From Muribaculaceae bacterium (GTDB lineage: Bacteria; Pseudomonadota; Alphaproteobacteria; Rs-D84), in the NCBI GenBank assembly GCA_023665245.1, contig JAMPEH010000135.1:1-6483 (forward strand): a stretch of DNA of 6,483 nucleotides. Direction: 5' to 3'. The notes under the pieces were generated by a model that saw only the letters and a program-made list of their open reading frames with translations, ran no database searches and was not told where the DNA came from. Below, in pieces: positions 1-4,702 of the stretch (position 1 is the first letter of the stretch; every line of letters begins with the position of its first letter). The translations under genes and the position numbers were made by a program.

Positions 1-1056
1 CGCTGTGTCGCCCAGCTTTGTCCGGAGTTCATCAATGCAGTATAAACCGCTGGAAAGCAGTTTGTCGCTGTTCGTCGCCTGTTCGAAAATGTCTATATGC
101 TGAATACAGTTTGTATTTACATCGATGTAATTTCCTTTGCAGAATTGCTCCCTGCCGTAGCGCTTGCGCGTCGCTTCCTCTCCGAGTTTCTCCGTTACCG
201 GATCAATGGCAAATGACAAAAAATTCTTTGTGATTTTCTCGACTTCGGAAACATCCCCTAAGATAAGGGCTTTCGGTATGCGCCACGCGCGCCCTGCCAT
301 CTCAAACTCATAATTGATCCGCTCGTTTAAGTCTGCGGGCGTAGGGGCCCCTCCCTGCTTTGTAACGTCAGTGTATGTATAGCCCTGCTGCAATGGCAAA
401 ACTGCGCTTCCTGCATCAAAAAACGGCTTGAAGCGGCTGTTGATAAGTTCGTTTAACTTTTCCGCGAAGTCCTGCTGCTGGGACGTGTTTGTGTCTATGT
501 TTAATATGCCCTTTTGTGATCCCTGCCGCAGCATATTTCTGACCGACTTCGCCACTGTCTTCCCATAGCTTGTGTAGGACCCTTCCAATCGCCGCCGTGC
601 GTCGATATTGTTTAGCTGCATATAGATCACTTCGCTCGACGTGTACGACCTTTGAAGTGTCAAGTCCGCAATCACGATATTCGAAAATACATCTTCGTAA
701 AAAGAGTATTTCCGGCGGCTGAAGCTGTCCGCAACATACAAACGCCCGTTTAACTCAATAATCAGTGCTTCGTTGTCGTAGCACAAATTAGAAACAAAGT
801 GCTGTAAAAAATCGCTGCTGTTTTCATTTGGGTTCGGCTCATAATTCCACAAATAGTATTCTGCGCTTTTTACGGGCGTTCCCTTTACAAAAGTTCTGAT
901 CTCGCATTTTCCGATCGTGTTTGCGATCATGTTGATGGCGCAGGCTGTCGCCAGCTCTTTGAAAAAGACTTCTGTAATTTCTTCCTCGATCTGCGTCTTT
1001 ACGCTGATCGTGCTCTGTTTCCCGAAGGCTTTCAAAAAATAGTCGTTTATGTTCAT
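1..1056 (-). CDS. Phage portal protein, HK97 type (3' end cut by window edge)
   Basis: Portal proteins form the dodecameric ring at one capsid vertex through which the terminase pumps DNA. The frame is open from an ATG at 1056 to base 1 (352 codons, no internal stop), so the C-terminal part, perhaps 50-100 residues by comparison with usual family lengths, lies outside the window. Family-like signs are the segment around residues 69-96 (W-N-Y-E-P-N-P-N-E-N followed by a helix and a Y-D-N-E-A-L-I-I strand, like the family's NPN...GNAY block). A later segment, around residues 250-275, resembles the E/M-A-G-R-A-W-R-I-P-K-A-L-I-L-G-D stretch where the family has its 'FGVP..LLG' helix. The start is preceded by purine-rich GAAGGGCGGGG and lies 16 bp after the large terminase stop, as expected for a packaging operon. 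The family call is by motif reading only; the gene order strongly supports it. Confidence 0.88.
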   Translation of the reverse strand, partial: MNINDYFLKAFGKQSTISVKTQIEEEITEVFFKELATACAINMIANTIGKCEIRTFVKGTPVKSAEYYLWNYEPNPNENSSDFLQHFVSNLCYDNEALIIELNGRLYVADSFSRRKYSFYEDVFSNIVIADLTLQRSYTSSEVIYMQLNNIDARRRLEGSYTSYGKTVAKSVRNMLRQGSQKGILNIDTNTSQQQDFAEKLNELINSRFKPFFDAGSAVLPLQQGYTYTDVTKQGGAPTPADLNERINYEFEMAGRAWRIPKALILGDVSEVEKITKNFLSFAIDPVTEKLGEEATRKRYGREQFCKGNYIDVNTNCIQHIDIFEQATNSDKLLSSGLYCIDELRTKLGDTA

Positions 1057-1072
1057 CTTGCCCCGCCCTTCG

Positions 1073-2743
1073 TCAGAATGTGAATAGCGGCAGCACGTCG
1101 CCGCCCGTCTGCTGTTCCGGTATCAGTTCATGCTGTGTCATTGCCGCAACGAAGGCAAAAAAACCGTCCGTTTTTCTGCTCTTTGCTTCGATTTTCTGAT
1201 ACTCATAATTTCCATACTTTTTTGATTTCACTTTTTTTGTATTGTTCGTGTACCACCGCATGATCGGACAGTCACCGTATACAATGTTGTGGTTGCGGAA
1301 GCCGCTGTCTATGATCGGCTCTATTTTTATCTTGTCGGACGGGCGCACCAGCTTGACATTTTTGTTTTCATAGCTGAAGCCGATGCGCGCCAGTGCCGTT
1401 TTCATCAGCGCGAAGCGATAATCATCTAGCGCCAGCATGGGGATATTGTAGAATGCCGCCTGCAATGCCACCCAGTCTGCGATCAGTTCCGGCGGTATCT
1501 CCGGCGCGTCTATGATCTCCGCGTCACCTGCTGCCACCGCTTCCATGTACGGAAATTTTATGCGCGGCAGGTCTGTGCTGTTTGCGCATATCCATGTGTG
1601 CTGTTTAAAGATAAACTTTGCGCCCCGCTTTGTGAGTACGCCAGCCGCCGCAAAGTCATTTATTTTTGTGTAGTCTATGCCGATCACTCCAGTTTCCCTC
1701 ATGATCGGCGGCTCCGTTTCCTGCTTTGTAAGCAGGATATTTTCCCATGTTGTCAATTCCACCTCGCTGTTTCCCTGCCTTATGTTCATCCGCTTTGTCA
1801 TAAAATCGGACGCGGAAGATCTGTTTTCCTTCCACTCCCTGTACTCTTTGCGTGTTTCCTCTAACAGTGTAGGCAAATATTGAAGGCTGGGATTTGCTTT
1901 GTGCCAGTTTTCCTCGCTGTGTACCTCTTCGGGATCGTCAAGCATGCACATAAAAGGCAGAAACCCATTGTCCTCGATCTCAAAATCTAAAATACGCTTT
2001 GATTTCTCGATCAGATCATCCAGTACGCCGTCGCATACGTCGCCATTGGTTGTTGTGTAGGTCATGCGCGGCTGAGGCTTTTTCCCCAGCGCGGTTGTGA
2101 ATACTTTTATATTGTCGTAGCTCTCAAACGCGTGTACTTCGTCAAAATCTACCTTGCCCGACCGCAAGCCGTCTTTTGATTTTGCATTGTTCGTCCGGTA
2201 TTTGATTTTTGACCGCGTTTTCCTGCCTTGTATCTCTGATTTCGTCCACCGAAAATGTCGGATCAGCTTTTTCCTGTGCTTTTCCAGCATGTTGTATATA
2301 TCATCAAACGAAGTCCGCGCCTGTTCTTCTGCCGTGGCGCAAATATCAATGTCATAGTTCGCTATTCCGTTGTAGGGGCTTATCAGCGCAAAGTCTTCAA
2401 ACGCCAGATAGCCGTTTTTCCCTGCGCCCCGCCCCACGAATATCAGCAGATCAGGAAAACGGGGAAGCCCATCTTCCCTGTATACGCAGCAATGCAGTGT
2501 AAAGACGAATTTTTCCCACGGAAACAACGAAAAATCAAAATATTTTTCCAATTTCATGTAGTCATGAAGCTGCCTCGTGTTTATGGTCAGATTTTCGCTT
2601 TCCAATACTTTTTTTACGAATTTAACCAGCTTTTTCTGCCATAAACAGACTTTTTTCAGCCCTTTTTTGCCCCCGTTTTCGACCATGTAAATATAGTCGC
2701 ATATCTCCGGCACGTCCCTATAATTCGTCGTCAAAATCTCCAC
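1073..2743 (-). CDS. terL: Phage terminase large subunit (ATPase and nuclease)
   Basis: This is the packaging motor: an N-terminal ATPase that translocates DNA and a C-terminal RNase H-fold nuclease that cuts concatemers. The Walker A-like loop is G-R-G-A-G-K-N at about residues 104-110, with Asn where Ser/Thr usually sits. Walker B with the catalytic Glu is V-D-F-D-E at 198-202, followed by a T-T-T-N-G coupling motif at 230-234. In the nuclease half, candidate metal-binding acids are D357 (G-I-D-Y), D440/D441 (A-L-D-D-Y) and D526 (K-T-D-G-F-F). The length of 556 aa is normal for the Terminase_1-like family. The 5' end is uncertain. GTG at 2743 overlaps the small subunit gene by 26 bp. GTG at 2713, four bp after the terS stop and preceded by ATAGGGAC, would remove ten residues and looks at least as natural. 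The stop is TGA. Confidence 0.93.
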   Translation of the reverse strand: MEILTTNYRDVPEICDYIYMVENGGKKGLKKVCLWQKKLVKFVKKVLESENLTINTRQLHDYMKLEKYFDFSLFPWEKFVFTLHCCVYREDGLPRFPDLLIFVGRGAGKNGYLAFEDFALISPYNGIANYDIDICATAEEQARTSFDDIYNMLEKHRKKLIRHFRWTKSEIQGRKTRSKIKYRTNNAKSKDGLRSGKVDFDEVHAFESYDNIKVFTTALGKKPQPRMTYTTTNGDVCDGVLDDLIEKSKRILDFEIEDNGFLPFMCMLDDPEEVHSEENWHKANPSLQYLPTLLEETRKEYREWKENRSSASDFMTKRMNIRQGNSEVELTTWENILLTKQETEPPIMRETGVIGIDYTKINDFAAAGVLTKRGAKFIFKQHTWICANSTDLPRIKFPYMEAVAAGDAEIIDAPEIPPELIADWVALQAAFYNIPMLALDDYRFALMKTALARIGFSYENKNVKLVRPSDKIKIEPIIDSGFRNHNIVYGDCPIMRWYTNNTKKVKSKKYGNYEYQKIEAKSRKTDGFFAFVAAMTQHELIPEQQTGGDVLPLFTF

Positions 2744-3083
2744 CGCCCATCATGGCGTTGGCTTTTAGTCCTAACTCTGCCAGTAATTTCAGCATTTGCG
2801 CGTTAGTCTTATTGAACATATCCACGGCTTCGTTTTTCTTCTTGCCGGACTGACCGCCGCCGTTGTTGTATTCTACGATAGTCCCGCGCTTCTGAATGTC
2901 TTCCACAAGCAGGGTTTTTGTTACATACATAGCCATGTAATCGTCGATCATATCGTCAAAAAATTTCCCGTATGTCCCGTTAGCTTCCAACTGCTGCCGC
3001 AGGTCATTTTCGATCTCTTTATACTTTTTTGTGCGTGTGATCCGCTTTACGTCTTCGCTTCTGTGATCCGGTTTCTTTGCCAT
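2718..3083 (-). CDS. terS: Phage terminase small subunit, P27 family
   Basis: The small subunit recognises the phage DNA packaging site and hands it to the large subunit. The 121-aa product is highly charged and helical. It has a central D-D-M-I-D-D-Y-M-A-M-Y helix, a G-T-I-V-E-Y-N-N-G-G-G hairpin at about 67-77, then an N-K-T-N-A-Q-M-L-K-L-L-A-E-L-G-L helix ending near 107. This layout (helix, 'G..v......G', short helix ending E-L-G-L) is typical of the P27/Terminase_4 family. The position directly before terL confirms it. The ATG at 3083 has a strong ribosome site (GAGGGGTGG, about 5 nt upstream). The C-terminus is glycine- and acid-rich (G-G-G-D-F-D-D-E-L), a plausible contact for the large subunit. 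The stop is TAG and the end of the gene overlaps the annotated terL start. Confidence 0.88.
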   Translation of the reverse strand: MAKKPDHRSEDVKRITRTKKYKEIENDLRQQLEANGTYGKFFDDMIDDYMAMYVTKTLLVEDIQKRGTIVEYNNGGGQSGKKKNEAVDMFNKTNAQMLKLLAELGLKANAMMGGGDFDDEL

Positions 3084-3186
3084 CTATACCACCCCTCATG
3101 TGCGCGCGGATTTCCGTTTTGTCTACCCCATGCCCCGTTTCCCGTCCGGCATTCAAAATCGAAAACTTTTCGGGCGGGGGGATCAT
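3084..3186 (-). other. Candidate cos (packaging cleavage) region
   Basis: This 103-bp non-coding spacer separates the HNH gene from terS, which is where cos is found in many cos-type Gram-positive phages. It carries a run of six C in the sense strand just after the HNH stop (GATCCCCCCGCCCG). Next is a near-perfect inverted repeat CGAAAA-C-TTTTCG at 3160-3172. CCCGTCCG at 3141-3148 is nearly complementary to CGGGCGGG at 3171-3178. The GC-rich, symmetric blocks differ from the neighbouring coding DNA. The placement is from knowledge of related phages; the exact nick positions cannot be read from the sequence. It could instead be just a leader or hairpin controlling terS translation. Confidence 0.4.
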
Positions 3187-3543
3187 TTACCAGCGTTCCT
3201 CATTCACAAATTTATTTTTATTCCCTTTTGCCAGCCCTTTGCCCTTCTCATGCTCTTTATTGTGGCAGTCCTCGCATAAAGGAATTAAATTGCGGTACGT
3301 CGTGCCGTTATATACGTACGTCCTTGACAGTGCCAGCCGTGGGTACCGCCGCACCCATTGAACGTGGTGGACGCTGCGCGCTGGCGTATGAAAGCCCAGC
3401 TTCTTACAGTGCTGGCACTCGTAATTATTTTCTTTCATAACTGCGTCGGATAGCTGCCGCCACTCTTTGCATTTATAAAATTTATATAGCTTGTCTTCTG
3501 CGATCAATTGTTTGATCCACTTCTCCAGTTCGTCCTGCGTCAT
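3187..3543 (-). CDS. HNH endonuclease of the packaging module
   Basis: HNH proteins encoded beside terminases (HK97 gp74 is the model) assist specific cutting of the cos site during packaging. In the 118-aa form the zinc and HNH residues are visible: C43-x-x-C46, the H59-H60 pair of the first catalytic strand, N85 in R-N-L-I-P-L-C, then C90-x-x-C93-H94 and H98. The helix K-E-W-R-Q-L-S-D-A-V at about 27-36 is also usual for phage HNH proteins. I chose the ATG at 3543. The frame stays open to an upstream TTG at 3639, but the extra 32 residues would be encoded by the terminator hairpin and would form an implausible hydrophobic leader. The ribosome site before 3543 is weak: a GAGAGCGGG stretch lies about 10-20 nt upstream. 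The stop is TAA, 103 bp before terS. Confidence 0.88.
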   Translation of the reverse strand: MTQDELEKWIKQLIAEDKLYKFYKCKEWRQLSDAVMKENNYECQHCKKLGFHTPARSVHHVQWVRRYPRLALSRTYVYNGTTYRNLIPLCEDCHNKEHEKGKGLAKGNKNKFVNEERW

Positions 3544-3567
3544 AGGTAGATAGCCCGCTCTCTTTAT

Positions 3568-3592
3568 GCTGGGCGCGCCTTCCGCACCCAGC
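3568..3592 (-). other. Stable RNA hairpin upstream of HNH gene
   Basis: On the minus strand GCTGGGTGCG and CGCGCCCAGC form a 10-bp stem with a GAAGG loop of five bases. The one imperfect pair is a G-U wobble in minus-strand RNA but an A-C mismatch on the plus strand, so the structure favours the sense transcript. It ends 24 nt before the HNH start codon and has no U-tract, so it is not a terminator by itself. It could protect the 5' end of the packaging mRNA, act as a processing site, or modulate translation. Confidence 0.55.
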
Positions 3593-3614
3593 CGAAGGAA
3601 AGTGTAATAAATGC

Positions 3615-3665
3615 AAATAAAAAAAGACACAAACAACAAAAATTATAATTGTGTCGTCTGTGTCC
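3615..3665 (-). terminator. Intrinsic terminator before the packaging operon
   Basis: Read on the minus strand, the arms 3664-3652 and 3638-3626 pair over 13 bp (GACACAGACGACA with TGTTGTTTGTGTC, two G-U wobbles). The loop is 13 nt and contains the palindrome AATTATAATT. Seven U follow directly (3625-3619), then A and three more U. The wobble pairs and the one-sided U-tract make it a minus-strand terminator. It would end transcripts coming from the par and small-protein genes and from the promoter at 3737-3709, just before the HNH gene. Confidence 0.8.
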
Positions 3666-3702
3666 ATTTCTTTCTATGTGTCGTCGTGATTTGCTTTATT
3701 AC
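3619..3702 (-). ncRNA. Predicted short terminated leader RNA (about 84 nt)
   Basis: If transcription starts about 7 nt after the -10 box at 3714-3709 and stops at the terminator's U-tract, an RNA of roughly 84 nt results. It carries no convincing ORF. An ATG at 3667 opens a 61-codon frame, but that frame runs through the terminator hairpin and on into the HNH gene in another phase. The RNA holds a 9-nt repeat GACGACACA twice (plus-strand 3677-3685 and 3650-3658); the second copy is part of the terminator stem. It may be a by-product of a switchable late promoter or an independent small RNA. Confidence 0.4.
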
Positions 3703-3711
3703 GGCTTTATT
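3693..3711 (-). repeat. Tandem 8-bp repeat at the promoter start site
   Basis: AATAAAGC occurs twice on the minus strand (plus-strand GCTTTATT at 3693-3700 and 3704-3711) with an 11-bp period, about one helical turn. The copies span the end of the -10 box and the predicted transcription start. This is where a repressor or activator pair could bind. A chance repeat in AT-rich DNA is possible. Confidence 0.4.
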
Positions 3712-3737
3712 TTAACATGGCATAAATAATATTGCAA
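3709..3737 (-). promoter_or_regulatory. Predicted sigma-A promoter with extended -10
   Basis: On the minus strand TTGCAA (3737-3732) is followed by a 17-bp spacer and TAAAAT (3714-3709). A TG dinucleotide one base before the -10 box gives an extended -10 element. The DNA just upstream of the -35 box is A-rich on the minus strand (CAAAAATAAAGAAG), like an UP element. These match 4/6 and 5/6 of the consensus with ideal spacing. It would drive the short leader and, if the terminator is overridden, the packaging genes. Confidence 0.62.
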
Positions 3738-3742
3738 CTTCT

Positions 3743-3886
3743 TTATTTTTGCCCGGCGTGGCGTTCTGTGGCGCGCCCTGCGCCCATTCCTGCACTGCTG
3801 CCAGCGTCGCTTTCTATATGGCCGCTTGCTGCCGTCTGCGCCTATGTGAACGGCAGTTCTTCGTCTATCCCGTCCGGTATGTTCAT
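3743..3886 (-). other. Amber-interrupted small reading frame of uncertain status
   Basis: An ATG at 3886 opens a 14-codon frame (M-N-I-P-D-G-I-D-E-E-L-P-F-T) that stops at TAG (3844-3842). The same frame then stays open for 32 more codons to TAA at 3745-3743, with an Ala/Gly/Ser/Glu-rich composition and a second ATG at 3787. The acidic E-E-L-P-F end resembles the C-terminal tip of SSB proteins. There is no good ribosome site; AGAGGGG lies 17 nt upstream of the ATG. A second frame, GTG 3795 to TAA 3714-3712, gives 27 residues that also look protein-like and overlaps the promoter. A third frame is Arg-rich and has no start. I cannot tell whether any of these is translated. Otherwise 3716-3908 holds no recognisable gene. 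Confidence 0.25.
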
Positions 3887-3908
3887 AAAGCCGTCTTTGT
3901 CTGCCCCT

Positions 3909-4007
3909 CTACTTTCTTTTATTGTTTGTCCCGATCCAGCCTAAAATGACGATTGTGGCACATATAATCGCCGTTATGATGATCACCGTCAAGTTTACGT
4001 TTGCCAT
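3909..4007 (-). CDS. Tiny single-span membrane protein, 32 aa
   Basis: The function is not recognised. The product is one hydrophobic segment (about residues 6-25: L-T-V-I-I-I-T-A-I-I-C-A-T-I-V-I-L-G-W-I) with a short polar N-terminus and a basic tail (T-N-N-K-R-K). By the positive-inside rule the basic C-terminus should face the cytoplasm. The ATG at 4007 is preceded by AGGAAGTGAGG, a strong ribosome site that overlaps the stop of the previous gene, with only 4 bp between the genes. That spacing makes translational coupling likely and is the main reason to accept so short a gene. The stop is TAG. It could be a regulator of a membrane complex, a toxin-like peptide, or part of an exclusion or lysis function; nothing in the sequence decides. 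Confidence 0.6.
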   Translation of the reverse strand: MANVNLTVIIITAIICATIVILGWIGTNNKRK

Positions 4008-4011
4008 GCCC

Positions 4012-4233
4012 TCACTTCCTATCTGCCGCTTTGTTTGCCATAATAATCGCAAAGGTGACGGGGAAAGCCGCCCCCGCTATTATGCTGTATTTTTTAATCT
4101 GCTTTTTCTGCGTTTCGTCCGCTTCCTGCGTTTTCTTTGTCGCTAAAAGAAACATATAGTAACCGAAGCCCACCGCTAATTCTATGTATACAAATACCGC
4201 TATACATACCGCCACGACTGTCGCCACGCTCAT
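4012..4233 (-). CDS. Small two-span membrane protein, 73 aa
   Basis: No family is recognised. Two hydrophobic segments (about residues 4-31 and 50-66) are joined by a polar, charged loop (T-K-K-T-Q-E-A-D-E-T-Q-K-K-Q-I-K-K), and the tail is A-D-R-K. The start is the ATG at 4233, preceded by GGCGGAGAAAGA with GGAG five bases upstream. A TTG at 4257 would add eight residues but lacks its own ribosome site and lies across the previous gene's stop. The gene sits 20 bp after the 52-aa gene and 4 bp before the 32-aa gene. Size and two membrane segments fit a small holin or exclusion protein, but its place beside parAB rather than in a lysis cassette argues for caution. Confidence 0.7.
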   Translation of the reverse strand: MSVATVVAVCIAVFVYIELAVGFGYYMFLLATKKTQEADETQKKQIKKYSIIAGAAFPVTFAIIMANKAADRK

Positions 4234-4253
4234 TCTTTCTCCGCCCTTTCCCG

Positions 4254-4412
4254 TCAATATGTCCTGTCGTCCCGTGGATCAATCCATTGTCTGTGTTGTT
4301 TGTCCCGCTCTTTCATAAACTCGGATAACTGCCCGACTGCTGCCAGTGTACCTGCTATCAGCAAAACTATTCCGGCAATTATGCCCAGTATTATGTTTGT
4401 AGCTTTATCCAC
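4254..4412 (-). CDS. Small single-span membrane protein, 52 aa, GTG start
   Basis: No family is recognised. The GTG at 4412 overlaps the end of the 91-aa gene by 8 bp (GTGGATAA contains both start and stop), a hallmark of coupled translation; AAGGAACGGG lies upstream as the ribosome site. Residues 7-27 form one hydrophobic helix (I-I-L-G-I-I-A-G-I-V-L-L-I-A-G-T-L-A-A-V). The rest is a strongly charged cytosolic-looking tail (E-F-M-K-E-R-D-K-Q-H-R-Q-W, then P-R-D-D-R-T-Y). The stop is TGA. An ATG-only search would miss it. It is probably co-expressed with the other small membrane proteins here. Confidence 0.65.
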   Translation of the reverse strand: MDKATNIILGIIAGIVLLIAGTLAAVGQLSEFMKERDKQHRQWIDPRDDRTY

Positions 4413-4680
4413 GCTCTGCCCGTTCCTTTCTTGCCTGCGCTTTCTGAATAATCAGCTTGATTTTAATCACTTCGCTGTCCTCTAAATATTCGCATACGTT
4501 GGCAAGATCGGACGCTGCGGCGTAACGCTCCGCGTCGCCCTCTGTTATGTCTTTGTCGTCGTCTGAATAAATCGTATAGCCTGCTGCCGCGCCGCCCTCA
4601 TTGTCCGGTGTTTTCTCTACTCCCAGCCCTGCCACCGTCTGCCCGTCCTGTTTGATTGTTATTGTAATCTGTGTTTCCAT
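4405..4680 (-). CDS. Small acidic protein of unknown function, 91 aa
   Basis: I do not recognise this gene. The first 18 residues alternate as in a beta strand pair (T-Q-I-T-I-T-I-K-Q-D-G-Q-T-V). An acidic centre follows (Y-S-D-D-D-K-D-I-T-E-G-D-A-E), then a helical C-terminal part that turns basic (I-K-I-K-L-I-I-Q-K-A-Q-A-R-K-E-R-A-E-R-G). No membrane span, cysteine pair or catalytic motif is visible. The ATG at 4680 has AAAGGGG upstream and begins 22 bp after the parB stop, so it should be part of the par transcript. It could be a soluble accessory factor, for example a partner of ParB or of the membrane proteins downstream, but that is only context. Confidence 0.75.
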   Translation of the reverse strand: METQITITIKQDGQTVAGLGVEKTPDNEGGAAAGYTIYSDDDKDITEGDAERYAAASDLANVCEYLEDSEVIKIKLIIQKAQARKERAERG

Positions 4681-4702
4681 GTGTTTTTGCCCCTTTCTGC
4701 GC

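Larger units (their letters stand above)
3570..3777. repeat. Two copies of the palindrome GGCGCGCC around the control region
   Basis: GGCGCGCC occurs at 3572-3579 and 3770-3777, 198 bp apart, and I see no other copy in the window. The eight bases that follow are similar (CTGCGCCC and TTCCGCAC). The pair brackets the promoter and terminator. The left copy is part of the hairpin before the HNH gene. It may be coincidence in locally GC-rich DNA or a pair of protein binding sites. Confidence 0.3.

Noticed and set aside
18..233. Plus-strand ORFs over the portal gene and similar plus-strand ORFs over terL, parB and parA
   Set aside because: They are shadows of continuous minus-strand coding frames with recognisable protein motifs.
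2796..3440. A 214-codon plus-strand ORF across terS and the HNH gene
   Set aside because: It is antisense to two well-supported genes, spans their intergenic spacer, has Cys/Pro/Ser-rich composition typical of a shadow frame, and shows no ribosome site or motif.
3544..3639. N-terminal extension of the HNH protein from a TTG at 3639
   Set aside because: The extra residues are encoded by the terminator's 3' arm, U-tract and following hairpin, and would give a hydrophobic leader that HNH proteins do not have.
3482..3667. A 61-codon minus-strand ORF starting within the leader RNA
   Set aside because: It runs through the terminator hairpin and into the HNH gene in another phase; its hydrophobic stretch comes from the U-rich terminator sequence.
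3712..3908. Arg-rich reading frame open for many codons after the stop of the 32-aa gene
   Set aside because: It has no start codon and a composition typical of an out-of-phase reading of GC-rich DNA; read-through of the TAG is not needed to explain anything.
2718..3911. Recoding of TAG to an amino acid, as in some gut phages
   Set aside because: TAG ends terS at a sensible C-terminus and the 32-aa gene, and the large genes have no internal TAG. The single interrupted frame at 3844 is too little evidence.
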